A DNA stretch of 14,650 nucleotides from contig JACRKI010000063.1 in the NCBI GenBank assembly GCA_016215305.1, forward strand, positions 1 through 14,650, read 5' to 3'. The DNA comes from Candidatus Woesearchaeota archaeon. GTDB lineage: Archaea > Nanobdellota > Nanobdellia > Woesearchaeales > DSVV01. A program made the position numbers and the translations under genes. Of the stretch, positions 1 through 7,606 are shown piece by piece. Numbering within the stretch: the stretch's first letter is position 1; each line of letters begins with the position of its first letter. The notes under the pieces are model-generated. The model was not told the DNA's origin, did no database searches, and saw only the letters and a list, made by a program, of their open reading frames with translations.

Positions 1-216
1 AAGTGTTGGATGTAAAATGAGGAGTGGCAGTGTTGCCCAGAGTTTGACGAGTGGAGGATGTTCAGGATTAATTTTGTAATCAAAATATTGCCAGTAGCTA
101 TATCCTGCGGGAATGTGCGCAACTTCGTCGCTGGTTGCGGAATTATGCGTCATGCTTGTGGTTGCGAGAACAATAAAGATTGCAAGAAGTGCAAGTGCGT
201 ACCATTTCTTTTCCAT
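1..216 (-). CDS. GT-C (GT39/PMT-like) membrane glycosyltransferase, N-terminal part only
   Basis: The window edge cuts this gene; only the first 72 codons are present, with no stop. An N-terminal hydrophobic segment (residues 5-20) is followed by an external-loop motif with D30-E31 in TSDEVAHIPAGYSY and then NPEHPPLVK. This acidic pair and the PEHPP-L-K signature are typical of the first outer loop of PMT/ArnT-type GT-C enzymes, which move a sugar from a polyprenyl-phosphate carrier to a protein or lipid outside the membrane. The ATG at 216 lies about 27 bases from the centre of a TATA-like box at 240-247, so a leaderless transcript is likely. It lies downstream of the GT39/GT2 operon on the same strand but has its own promoter. 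The family is fairly certain; the substrate cannot be told. Confidence 0.75.
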   Translation of the reverse strand, partial: MEKKWYALALLAIFIVLATTSMTHNSATSDEVAHIPAGYSYWQYFDYKINPEHPPLVKLWATLPLLILHPTL

Positions 217-239
217 TTAAACTCACGAATTTGAAAGGC

Positions 240-247
240 TTTATTAA
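240..247 (-). promoter_or_regulatory. TATA box of the partial glycosyltransferase
   Basis: TTAATAAA on the minus strand is centred about 27 bases before the ATG at 216. That is the spacing seen at most genes in this window and implies a leaderless mRNA. It sits in the 141-bp spacer 217-357, in which I see nothing else convincing. Confidence 0.5.
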
Positions 248-357
248 GATTATGAAAATATAGGCTTTGCCCAAAAAGTCGCGGCAGCATCAATTTGTGA
301 GGCTAGTTGAATCTCCTTGAAAAGAGTTGAGGTCATGTCATTATTATTTTATTAAAC

Positions 358-1986
358 TTATTGACTTGAACTCATACTCTTCCTGCCGCCAGAAAATAAT
401 TTCACTGCGATGGTTTTATTGTCAGGATAATAAATGTTGTACGTCCCGTTAATGGTGGGTGTTTCTATACTCTTAAAAATATACAGGTTATGTTCATTTT
501 CAGTGATGCAGCTTTCATTCACGTCCATGTTGCAGAGTTCATAACCAAAACTCTTAAGTCCAGAAGCAAGATATTGTTCAGGGTCAGCTTGAATGCGATA
601 CAAAATATAAACCCCAAATCTTCCAAACCCGGCAGTGCTAAAATAGACGTGGTCATATTCCTGATGATGTGCTTCAACATAGGTCAGTAATGGTTCTGCG
701 TAGGACATCCAGTAATCAGAGGAATATACTTTGTAGGAAGTAAAATATTCGTGAAGATAAAATCCAGCGCTGAGTGCGTAACTGACAAAAACAAGAACAG
801 AAAAAAGCAAAAATAATTTCTCAAGGGAGAATTTCTGCAAAACAGCAGCAGAAGCATGACGCGATTTAACAAACTGCCAAAGCAAATAAATCCCAAGTGC
901 GCTCAAGAGAGCAAACAGCGGAGCGCCGATAAATGTTCGCAATACGTGCGGCGTGTCTCCCGCCATAAAACTTGCGGGAAGCGGAAACAATACAAACCAT
1001 ACGAGAAGGAATTGCGCTGTTTTTTCCTGCCTGTTTCGAAAGCACCAGAGCAGACCAAGAAGCGCAAAAATAATTTCAATGGGATACAATACTCCCCAAT
1101 GCGCAAGATGATGTCGGAGGTCTGCGTCTCCTTCAAAAAATAAGAAGGAGGGAGTATAATGAGAAATATAATTAAGTCCTAAAGTAAAAAAAGGATGTGC
1201 GCTCAATGCAAAAATAGAACCTTCCTGAAAGCGCGCGTTTCCTTCTCCAAAAAGAGAGAGATAATAAAGAGGGAAAGAAATCAGAAGAAATAAAGTGACA
1301 CAAAGCGAAAATATTTTTTTGTTTGGAGCGGAAAAAAACAGATGACGATAGATAAGAACAAGTCCTGCTAAAAAAAGCGGGACAAATAATTTCGCGACAC
1401 CATAAGAATAAGTGCTCAGCGCAAAAACAGCTGCGGAAATAAAAAGCAAGAAATTATTTTTCTCCTTAGTAACACCAACCAAAAACAAAAGCAGTCCAGT
1501 CAAAAACAAGAATACAAAGCTGATTCCTTCAAACGCGACTCTGCTGAGAAAGAAATGCCATGGTTGGATCGCGAGTAATGCGGAAGCAAGCAGGCCAATA
1601 TTTCGGCCAAAAAGTCGGGTGGCAATAAAATAAAAAATAATAACGCTTCCCATGCCAAACAAGACAGAGGTGAATCTCGTCCCAAAATCATTGAGTCCAA
1701 ACAGAACAAGAGAAGGAATCATGGAATAGATGTATAGGCCTTGACGGTATTCTCCGAATGCTTCAAAAAAAAGAGGAAACGCTTTGCCATGTTCATCCTT
1801 GCCTGTATGCAAAATGCTGTATGCGTTATAGGCGCTGCTGGCTTCGTCCATGTACATGCCAGGAGGGTCTCCTGCGAGATCATAGGTGCGAATAAAGAAT
1901 GCGAATCCAAGAATAAAGAAAAGAATGAAGAAATGATATTTTTCCAGAACAAAAGAAAAGCGGGAAGAAGTTGCAGGGGGAGTCAT
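358..1986 (-). CDS. GT39/ArnT-like polyprenyl-phosphate-sugar glycosyltransferase
   Basis: This 542-residue multi-pass membrane protein begins with a short cytoplasmic tail, then a hydrophobic helix (about 18-33), then an outer loop with the acidic pair D47-E48 in PPGMYMDEASSAY. About ten further hydrophobic segments follow, and a soluble C-terminal tail of about 120 residues. The DE pair in the first outer loop plus the polytopic layout is characteristic of PMT/ArnT-type GT-C transferases, which use a lipid-phosphate-linked sugar. Its start codon overlaps the stop of the upstream GT2 gene as ATGA, and a GGGAG ribosome site lies at 1993-1997, so the two are translationally coupled. A GT2 dolichyl-phosphate-sugar synthase next to a GT-C enzyme is a natural pairing: the first makes the lipid-linked donor and the second spends it. 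Acceptor and sugar are unknown. Confidence 0.85.
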   Translation of the reverse strand: MTPPATSSRFSFVLEKYHFFILFFILGFAFFIRTYDLAGDPPGMYMDEASSAYNAYSILHTGKDEHGKAFPLFFEAFGEYRQGLYIYSMIPSLVLFGLNDFGTRFTSVLFGMGSVIIFYFIATRLFGRNIGLLASALLAIQPWHFFLSRVAFEGISFVFLFLTGLLLFLVGVTKEKNNFLLFISAAVFALSTYSYGVAKLFVPLFLAGLVLIYRHLFFSAPNKKIFSLCVTLFLLISFPLYYLSLFGEGNARFQEGSIFALSAHPFFTLGLNYISHYTPSFLFFEGDADLRHHLAHWGVLYPIEIIFALLGLLWCFRNRQEKTAQFLLVWFVLFPLPASFMAGDTPHVLRTFIGAPLFALLSALGIYLLWQFVKSRHASAAVLQKFSLEKLFLLFSVLVFVSYALSAGFYLHEYFTSYKVYSSDYWMSYAEPLLTYVEAHHQEYDHVYFSTAGFGRFGVYILYRIQADPEQYLASGLKSFGYELCNMDVNESCITENEHNLYIFKSIETPTINGTYNIYYPDNKTIAVKLFSGGRKSMSSSQ

Positions 1987-2693
1987 GCGTATCTCCCGTA
2001 AAAGCTGTTCCAGCGAATTTTGAGAAGATCAAAAAACATGTGAAAAGAGTCAGAAAAAATTCTGATCTTGCTTCGCTCGTCATTTGACCAGCTCACCGGA
2101 ATTTCCTGAATTATGAAACCATATTTTCTCGCAAGGAAAAGAAGTTCGACATCAAAACAAAAGCCGGGGATGCGCTGTTTCTCTGCAATTTTTTTTGCCG
2201 CGTCATGTCGAAAAAGTTTGAAGCCGCATTGAGAATCGCGAATATCAGGCAGGAGCAGAAGGCGTACAAAGAAAGGAAATATTTTTCCAAATGTGCTTCG
2301 GAGGAATGGTTGTTTGACAGCAATATGGGACATGGGCAGGTTTCTTGAGCCGATGATAACAGAAGCAATATCTGTATAGCGGAAACAGGTTTCAAGTTCT
2401 TCAATCGGCGTGCTTAAATCAGCGTCAGTAAAGAGAATCCATTTTTTTGTTGCCGCGAGAAATCCTTGTTTGACGCTGTATCCTTTGCCGCAGTTGCCGG
2501 GATTGTCAAGAACGCTGATTTTTCTGTTGGAAAATTCAAGAGCAGCATCTTTTGTTTTGTCAGTGCTTCCATCATTAACGACAATAATCTCATAGGAGTA
2601 TTTCTTTCGTTCCAGATATGCGAGAATTGCTTCAATGGTTTTCTTGATTCGTTTTTCCTCGTTGAATGCGGGGATAATAATGCTGATCTCCAT
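1983..2693 (-). CDS. Alg5-like dolichyl-phosphate sugar synthase (GT2)
   Basis: This 236-residue GT-A fold enzyme opens with ISIIIPAFNEEKRI, the GT2 nucleotide-sugar entry motif. It continues with VVNDGSTDKT (about 38-47), the metal-binding D90-A-D92 in TDADLSTP, IIGSRN (113-118) and DSQCGFKLF (153-161). DADLSTP plus D-QCGFKLF is the pattern of the Alg5/dolichyl-phosphate-glucose synthase branch, which transfers a sugar from UDP- or GDP-sugar to polyprenyl phosphate at the cytoplasmic membrane face. There is no membrane helix at the C terminus; the end is amphipathic and basic. It is the first gene of a two-gene operon with the GT39-like transferase. The ATG at 2693 is exactly placed for leaderless transcription from the palindromic TATA at 2715-2724. 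The donor sugar is not determined. Confidence 0.88.
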   Translation of the reverse strand: MEISIIIPAFNEEKRIKKTIEAILAYLERKKYSYEIIVVNDGSTDKTKDAALEFSNRKISVLDNPGNCGKGYSVKQGFLAATKKWILFTDADLSTPIEELETCFRYTDIASVIIGSRNLPMSHIAVKQPFLRSTFGKIFPFFVRLLLLPDIRDSQCGFKLFRHDAAKKIAEKQRIPGFCFDVELLFLARKYGFIIQEIPVSWSNDERSKIRIFSDSFHMFFDLLKIRWNSFYGRYA

Positions 2694-2714
2694 GTGATGC
2701 AGGAGGAGACAAAC

Positions 2715-2724
2715 ATTTATAAAT
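2715..2724. promoter_or_regulatory. Palindromic TATA box shared by divergent GT2 and L44e genes
   Basis: ATTTATAAAT is a perfect 10-bp palindrome whose centre (2719.5) is 26.5 bases from the GT2 ATG (2693, minus) and 26.5 bases from the L44e ATG (2746, plus). It therefore fits as the only TATA element for both genes, each read as a leaderless mRNA. No second TATA-like box is visible in the 52-bp gap. Confidence 0.75.
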
Positions 2725-2745
2725 AAGTTGCTTTTTCAACACAGC

Positions 2746-3054
2746 ATGAAAAAGCCAAAAGAAATCAAGCGATATTGCCCGTATTGTAAAAAACATACAA
2801 CGCACAAAGTAGGCGCAAACAAAAAGAAAGCAGCATCTTCTTTGACGCGCGGTTCAAAATATAGAGCAAGAATGCGTGGTCAGGCAAGAGGGCTTGGAAA
2901 TTTAGGACGTTATTCCAAACCAGCAGTGACGAAGTTCAAGCGAACAGGAAAGAAAACCACGAAGAAGACAGATATCCGCTATGAGTGCAAGGAATGCAAG
3001 AAAATGCACATGCAGAGAAAAGGCATTCGCGCGAAAAAGATGGAATTTGTTTAG
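2746..3054 (+). CDS. rpl44e: Large-subunit ribosomal protein L44e
   Basis: This 102-residue basic protein begins MKKPKEIKRYCPYCKKHTTHKV and ends in a second CxxC (CKECKKMHMQRKGIRAKKMEF). The two CxxC pairs form the zinc ribbon of eL42/L44e, which sits at the E-site of the 50S subunit in archaea and eukaryotes. The long Lys/Arg-rich middle with the SLTRGSKYRARMRGQARG stretch is typical. The ATG at 2746 is preferred to an in-frame TTG at 2728: it gives the conserved N terminus, and it lies 26.5 bases from the TATA centre. In many archaea L44e is followed by S27e and aIF2-alpha; here it is followed by an unrelated exported protein, so that operon is broken. Confidence 0.95.
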   Translation: MKKPKEIKRYCPYCKKHTTHKVGANKKKAASSLTRGSKYRARMRGQARGLGNLGRYSKPAVTKFKRTGKKTTKKTDIRYECKECKKMHMQRKGIRAKKMEFV

Positions 3055-3059
3055 AAAGG

Positions 3060-3067
3060 TTTATATA
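3060..3067 (+). promoter_or_regulatory. TATA box and Shine-Dalgarno leader for the exported protein
   Basis: TTTATATA is centred 39.5 bases before the ATG at 3103, so transcription should start near 3090 and leave a leader of about 13 bases. That leader contains GGTGA at 3094-3098, four bases before the start. This is one of the few first cistrons here with a true leader and ribosome site. Confidence 0.6.
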
Positions 3068-3102
3068 TCATAATCCCTAAAAACAATGAAGAAGGTGATT
3101 TT

Positions 3103-3747
3103 ATGGCAAAACAGTTCTCATCAAGAATGCTCATTATTATTTCTATAGTCTCTATAATTATCATTACTTTAGGTGCTGCGCTTGTCTTTGCAGTCGCTTC
3201 TAATCCCGGCGGCGGGGGAGGCTCACAAACAGGAGCAAAACAAGAATTGAATGTTAATATGGTTCCTCCAGAAGTGTTTGAATACACCTCTGTCTTTTCC
3301 ATGAATGAGTATAAGCAGAAAACAAGATATGGCACTGCAAAAGAAGGATCATTTGAGTTGAAATCATCTCAATCCCGGTACAAAAATACCATGACTGGTG
3401 TAGTAACAGTTCGCAATCTTGACTATCTCGAAAACTATGGTGAAATTTATGAAGCGTGGATGGTGGACATGGATACGGGATTTACATTGCCTATCGGTCT
3501 CTTTACAGTTGATGGTGATGGAGATGCAACAGTGACTTTTACCAATCAGGATTATGCGATACCGTATGATGCGATTGCGATCACAAAAGAATCTTATCCT
3601 GATGAAGACCCAAGACCGAATGGAGACGTCGTGCTTGTTGGGTATTTCGATGCAAGTTCTCTAGATAAATCAACCTTGTCTTCTGCAAGAATTTCCAAAG
3701 AAGAATATAGTCAATATGGAAATCAGGCAGAAACAGTGTATGGGTAA
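3103..3747 (+). CDS. Membrane-anchored protein with RskA-C-like extracytoplasmic domain
   Basis: This 214-residue protein has a short basic start, one strongly hydrophobic helix (residues 9-32), a glycine linker (NPGGGGGSQTG, 34-44) and a soluble outer domain. Residues 98-183 read GVVTVRNL...YEAWMVD...LPIGLFTVDGDGDATVTF...AIAITKES...DPRPNGDVVLVGYF. That order (YEAW, IGLF, DGDG, AIAITKE, PxPxGDVVLVG) resembles the C-terminal sensor domain of RskA-type anti-sigma factors, but the cytoplasmic zinc-binding anti-sigma part is absent. The helix could be an uncleaved anchor or a signal peptide. It is monocistronic: its own TATA box at 3060-3067, a GGTGA ribosome site, and a T-rich tract after the stop. 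Export is well supported; the domain match is by eye, and the function is unknown. Confidence 0.7.
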   Translation: MAKQFSSRMLIIISIVSIIIITLGAALVFAVASNPGGGGGSQTGAKQELNVNMVPPEVFEYTSVFSMNEYKQKTRYGTAKEGSFELKSSQSRYKNTMTGVVTVRNLDYLENYGEIYEAWMVDMDTGFTLPIGLFTVDGDGDATVTFTNQDYAIPYDAIAITKESYPDEDPRPNGDVVLVGYFDASSLDKSTLSSARISKEEYSQYGNQAETVYG

Positions 3748-3790
3748 TTTTATTTTCTTTCTTGTCTCTTTTTCTTTAATTTTTTTTTAT
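3748..3790 (+). terminator. T-rich terminator after the exported protein
   Basis: Immediately after the TAA comes a run of T clusters broken by single C, G or A, ending in nine T. There is no stem. This matches the oligo-T termination signals of archaeal RNA polymerase. Confidence 0.6.
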
Positions 3791-3809
3791 CAGTACGCAA
3801 TTTCACAAG

Positions 3810-3817
3810 TTTTATAA
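3810..3817 (+). promoter_or_regulatory. TATA box of malic enzyme
   Basis: TTTTATAA is centred about 35 bases before the ATG at 3849, predicting a leader of about 8 bases with no Shine-Dalgarno motif. Confidence 0.6.
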
Positions 3818-3848
3818 CCCAATCTAAAATCTAAATCTCTGAAACAAA

Positions 3849-5033
3849 ATGGATTATTTCAAAGAATCACTCAGACTTCATAAGCAGTGGAGAGGGAAGA
3901 TAGAAATAAATTCCAAAGTGCCATTGAAGACAAAAGAAGATCTTTCTGTCGCGTATACGCCTGGAGTTGCGGAGCCGTGCAGGGAAATTGCAAAAGATCC
4001 AGAAGCGATGTATGACTATACCCAAAAAGGAAATACGATTGCGATTATTACTGATGGCAGCGCAGTATTGGGATTGGGAAATATTGGCGCAGAAGCGTCG
4101 TTGCCAGTGATGGAAGGCAAATCTGTTTTGTTCAAGGAGTTTGGAAACATCAACTGCGTTCCTATCTGTATCAAAACACAAGACACGCAAGAATTGATTC
4201 ATATTATCAAAAATATTTCTCCTGTGTTTGGTGGAATAAATTTAGAAGATATTGCAGGTCCAAGATGTTTTGAAGTGGAAGACGCGCTGCAGGATTTGGG
4301 AATTCCTGTATTCCATGATGATCAGCATGGCACAGCGATAGTTATTCTTGCCGCATTGTTGAACGCCTGCAAAGTTGTGGGAAAAGATATTGAGCAGTTG
4401 AAGATTGTTATTTTTGGCGCAGGCGCGGCAGGCATTGCAACCACAAAATTATTGCTGTGCATTAATCACGACAGAAATGTGTGCACTGCTGTCAAGGAAA
4501 TTATTTTGATTGACAGCAAAGGTCCTATTTATTGGGGGAGAAAAAATCTCACAGGAGTAAAAGAATATATTGCAGAGCATACAAACAAAGCAAATGTGGA
4601 GACAATTGCAGAAGCAGTGAAAGGCGCGGATGTTATTCTTGGAGTTTCCCAGCCAGGCGCGATCACAGAAGCGATGATAAAAACAATGGCTCCAAAAGCA
4701 ATTGTGTTTGCGTTGGCGAATCCAACGCCGGAAATTATGCCAGATCTCGCGAAAAAAGCCGGAGCATATATTATCGGAACAGGCCGTTCAGATTTTCCGA
4801 ATCAGATTAATAATGTGCTTGCGTTCCCGGGAATATTCAAGGGAGCGCTCGACGCAAAAGCAACGCAGATTACAGGCGGGATGAAGATTGCGGCGGCGCA
4901 TGCGCTTGCGGCGTGTGTCGATCATCCAACAGCAGAGAAAATTCTTCCGTATGCGCTGGAGAAAGGCGTTGCAGACAAGGTTGCAGAAGCAGTGAAGAAG
5001 CAGGCAGAAAAAGAAGGGGTTGTGAGGGTGTAG
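3849..5033 (+). CDS. NAD(P)-dependent malic enzyme (decarboxylating)
   Basis: This enzyme oxidatively decarboxylates malate to pyruvate and CO2 in the cytoplasm, linking four-carbon acids to pyruvate. The 394-residue length is that of the short prokaryotic form, without the phosphotransacetylase domain of MaeB. Visible motifs are the catalytic Tyr36 in SVAYTPGVAEP; Lys91 in VMEGKSVLFK; the metal-binding acidic residues in CFEVEDAL (141-147) and D157-D158 in FHDDQHGTA; and the dinucleotide loop GAGAAG (190-195). A late motif ALANPTPEIMPD fits the second active-site segment. Cofactor choice (NAD or NADP) cannot be read with confidence. It has its own TATA box and no operon partner. A short T6 tract follows the stop, and further on lies the inverted-repeat spacer 5034-5280. 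Confidence 0.95.
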   Translation: MDYFKESLRLHKQWRGKIEINSKVPLKTKEDLSVAYTPGVAEPCREIAKDPEAMYDYTQKGNTIAIITDGSAVLGLGNIGAEASLPVMEGKSVLFKEFGNINCVPICIKTQDTQELIHIIKNISPVFGGINLEDIAGPRCFEVEDALQDLGIPVFHDDQHGTAIVILAALLNACKVVGKDIEQLKIVIFGAGAAGIATTKLLLCINHDRNVCTAVKEIILIDSKGPIYWGRKNLTGVKEYIAEHTNKANVETIAEAVKGADVILGVSQPGAITEAMIKTMAPKAIVFALANPTPEIMPDLAKKAGAYIIGTGRSDFPNQINNVLAFPGIFKGALDAKATQITGGMKIAAAHALAACVDHPTAEKILPYALEKGVADKVAEAVKKQAEKEGVVRV

Positions 5034-5125
5034 TTTTTTAGGAAGAAAATATACAAACTCGCTTGCTTTGATAGCCTGAATGCTTGTGTAGACCTAAGAA
5101 AAGCCCAAAGTATCTTCATGCATTT

Positions 5126-5192
5126 CGAAATACTATTGGATCTATCTCTTATAGACAAAGTCTACAATTGAAATTCGATAGACAGTATTTCG
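5126..5192. repeat. Nested inverted repeats in the convergent spacer, first unit
   Basis: The outer arms CGAAATACT (5126-5134) and AGTATTTCG (5184-5192) are perfect complements. Inside them TCTATC (5141-5146) pairs with GATAGA (5177-5182), and inside that TAGAC-AAA-GTCTA (5152-5164) forms a small hairpin. A competing pairing exists between TGTAGAC (5087-5093) and GTCTACA (5160-5166). The unit lies in the 247-bp gap between the convergent malic enzyme and the 762-residue membrane protein gene. It could be a structured RNA, a 3'-UTR element or a decayed mobile repeat. Confidence 0.5.
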
Positions 5193-5197
5193 TAATG

Positions 5198-5274
5198 CGT
5201 TAAGAACCACCGGTCTCTCGAATTAGTAAGTCGCTTTCGCGTCATATTATCTATATCTGAGGTGGTTCTAAACG
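5198..5274. repeat. 14-bp inverted repeat in the convergent spacer, second unit
   Basis: CGTTAAGAACCACC (5198-5211) and its near-complement at 5261-5274 pair at 13 of 14 positions around a 49-base loop. CGTAAT occurs on both sides (5191-5196 and 5273-5278, the second overlapping the arm), resembling a short target duplication. T-rich sequence follows on the plus strand, so a terminator role for malic enzyme is also possible. The rest of the 5034-5280 spacer shows no gene. Confidence 0.55.
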
Positions 5275-5280
5275 TAATTA

Positions 5281-7569
5281 TTATTTTTTGGATACTTTGA
5301 AAAAGACTCTTTTTCCTATCCAAAACAATCCAACCAAACTCAACACAGAAATCAGCAAGAGCCATTTTCTATACCAAAAGACTTCATAACTAAACACAAC
5401 ATCATGTGTTCCAGAAGGAACTGCGGCGCCCATGAACGACGGGCTCATCATAATTAATTTCTCTTCAACGCCGTCAACAAACACATGCCATTCTGGATGA
5501 TACGTCATTTTGTAAATCACATAGCATGTAGAGAGAGAATCAGAAGTTGCAGGAACAGAAACAGTTGTAGACGCATATCCTTTTTTCTGGCTTTCCTGCA
5601 AAACAGCGCCGCAATCCTGCTCGGAAAATGAATTGTTCTGGAAATAATCAAAGACAGAGACAGAAGATGATCCTTTTGCGTCAACAAGTGCTGCAAGAGG
5701 AGATGCGTTTGCAAGATTGAGTTGTCCACGAATGGTGTGTGCCATCATCGTGCCGGTTTCAGTGAGGAGAAAAACATCTCCACCATCAACAATATTTCGA
5801 AGAACAGGAGCAGAAGAGGAAGAAGAATCAGAAAAAGAAGAAACTGAAGCAGTAGGATCAATTTGCAAAAACACATGTGACAATGGCAACGGACTAAACA
5901 GCCATTCGACAACAATATCTCGCGCGGCAACAGCAGAAGCGGCAACAGTTATTGGCGCGGTTCCGAGTGCGAAATAGCCGCTCGCGTTTGTCGCTTTATA
6001 GAGGGTCATTCCATCAGCATTCTGTTTTTTATCAATAATAGCATCAATGCCAAGAATATCAACAAGGTATGGAGCATCAGAAATGATTGGAAGAGAACTG
6101 TAATACGCATTTAAGCTATCGTGTCCTCCAACGCCTGCGCTTGCAAAAATTGGTTTTCCAGTCAAAAATGGCAGAGCTTGAAGATGTTGGGGAGCGTCAT
6201 AAAGTCCGCTTGGGCTTGTGACATACAATCGTCCAGAAGAATGGCTTTTTTGCAGTGCGGAAACAAGAGTCCAGTAGTCTGTATTTTGTTGCAGAATATA
6301 AGTGACTCCATATTCTTGATAACTCTTCACTCGCTCGGAAAATACAGGAATAAGAAGTAAAGCAAAGAGCAGCAAAACAAAATACGGATTTTTCCCCCCC
6401 TTAACAAAAGAAACAAGCCAGAAAATACTGATTCCTATATAAGATAATGCAGCAAAATGAAACAAGATAATGAAGCGAAATGTCTGAAGAGAAGAAAGCA
6501 CAGGAAGTAAAGAAAGGAAACGAAAGCTCACTGTTCCTGCAATGCAAATCAGGCTCCAAAGCAAAGAAAGCAGGAGAAAAAGCGGTAACGCAGGATATTT
6601 CTGCCGAAAATCTTTCCAGAATAAACTGAGTGCAATTCCAAGAAAGAATAACGCAGTCAAAATAGGAATTCTGGAAAAAGAGAAACTATAATCCAGCAAA
6701 TCTCCAGTAAGCAAAAGGTGCGCGGTTTGGTTTATACCGTAGCCATGTTCTTTATAATCGCTGTCAAACGTGATGTTTCCAAAATAGTCTTGGTTCAGAA
6801 GGTAAGGAATGACGAAGAAGCTGATGCTGAGGAAAAAGAAGAGAACAAGAATAAGATATTGTTTGATAAGTTCTTTTTGCTGTTGTTTTGTTCCTGTCCA
6901 AATATTCTGAAACAACTGAGAAACAAAAACAAAAAAGACAAGAAAGAATGCAGCAACGCCAGTAAAGATGTGAGATAAAAAAGTAAGGCATAAAAACAAA
7001 ACAGCGAGGAACAAATCAAGTGTATCTTTCTTTCGCAAGACAAAACAGCGATAAGCAAACGCAATTGCAAATGGCAAAAAGACAATCCCCCAAAGTTGAG
7101 CATAGAGTCCAGTTGCGAAAAAGGAATAATATTCTAAGCCAAAGACGAGAGCAGAAGAGAGTGCAGTGCTGAACAGCGCAGTTCCAAGTGCAAATGCTTC
7201 TTCAAATTCCATAAGCTGTGCTGAAAAATAAAACAAGAAAGGGAGTATGCTAAAGAAAAGCACAAGAGAGAGTTTGAACAAAAACAGAAGATCAATTCCA
7301 TGAAGAAACGAGAGCAATGCAAGTGTCACATATGGCAGTGGCGTGTAAAAAAAGAACATGGGAAATCCCATATAATAGTCCGCGTTCCAGAGTTTGAGTT
7401 CTCCCGTATGAAAGAAGATGCTCAGAGTTTCTTTTGTATTCAGCAAAAGATCATAGTGGCTGACGTTGTCCCCGCCGCTTGGATAGCCGTCTTTCAATAA
7501 GCCGGAGGTAAAATAAAAAGTAGTAAGAGAAACAAGAAGTAAGAGAATAATGCTGTATTTTCGTTCCAT
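5281..7569 (-). CDS. PTPS-related/YfhO-like multi-pass membrane protein (GT-C type)
   Basis: The 762-residue protein has an N-terminal helix (about 5-22) and an outer-loop motif, GYPSGGDNVSHYDLLL with D34 and H38. It continues with LKLWNADYYMGFPMFFFYTPLPY, about twelve hydrophobic helices, an outer domain of about 300 residues, a YHPEWHVFVDG motif near the end and a final helix with a basic tail. The GGD-xx-H, LW-xxx-xGFPxFxFYxPLPY and PxWxxxVDG patterns are those of the PTPS-related membrane family and YfhO, thought to be GT-C glycosyltransferases acting on surface polymers. ATG 7569 is chosen over an in-frame TTG at 7581 because it lies about 27 bases from the TATA box at 7592-7600. It is monocistronic. 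Transferase activity is inference from the family. Confidence 0.8.
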   Translation of the reverse strand: MERKYSIILLLLVSLTTFYFTSGLLKDGYPSGGDNVSHYDLLLNTKETLSIFFHTGELKLWNADYYMGFPMFFFYTPLPYVTLALLSFLHGIDLLFLFKLSLVLFFSILPFLFYFSAQLMEFEEAFALGTALFSTALSSALVFGLEYYSFFATGLYAQLWGIVFLPFAIAFAYRCFVLRKKDTLDLFLAVLFLCLTFLSHIFTGVAAFFLVFFVFVSQLFQNIWTGTKQQQKELIKQYLILVLFFFLSISFFVIPYLLNQDYFGNITFDSDYKEHGYGINQTAHLLLTGDLLDYSFSFSRIPILTALFFLGIALSLFWKDFRQKYPALPLFLLLSLLWSLICIAGTVSFRFLSLLPVLSSLQTFRFIILFHFAALSYIGISIFWLVSFVKGGKNPYFVLLLFALLLIPVFSERVKSYQEYGVTYILQQNTDYWTLVSALQKSHSSGRLYVTSPSGLYDAPQHLQALPFLTGKPIFASAGVGGHDSLNAYYSSLPIISDAPYLVDILGIDAIIDKKQNADGMTLYKATNASGYFALGTAPITVAASAVAARDIVVEWLFSPLPLSHVFLQIDPTASVSSFSDSSSSSAPVLRNIVDGGDVFLLTETGTMMAHTIRGQLNLANASPLAALVDAKGSSSVSVFDYFQNNSFSEQDCGAVLQESQKKGYASTTVSVPATSDSLSTCYVIYKMTYHPEWHVFVDGVEEKLIMMSPSFMGAAVPSGTHDVVFSYEVFWYRKWLLLISVLSLVGLFWIGKRVFFKVSKK

Positions 7570-7591
7570 GTGAATGAGCAATGAAAAATGA

Positions 7592-7600
7592 CTTATATGT
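7592..7600 (-). promoter_or_regulatory. TATA box of the 762-residue membrane protein gene
   Basis: On the minus strand this reads ACATATAAG, centred about 27 bases before the ATG at 7569, predicting a leaderless mRNA. One arm of a perfect inverted repeat starts seven bases upstream of it. Confidence 0.6.
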
Positions 7601-7606
7601 TTTATG

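Noticed and set aside
2728..2745. TTG start for L44e
   Set aside because: It adds six residues not typical of L44e and would precede the predicted transcription start.
5034..5171. In-frame open stretch of about 45 codons after the malic enzyme TAG
   Set aside because: The malic enzyme already has a full-length end. An open run of this size is plausible by chance, and the bases are better explained by the inverted repeats.
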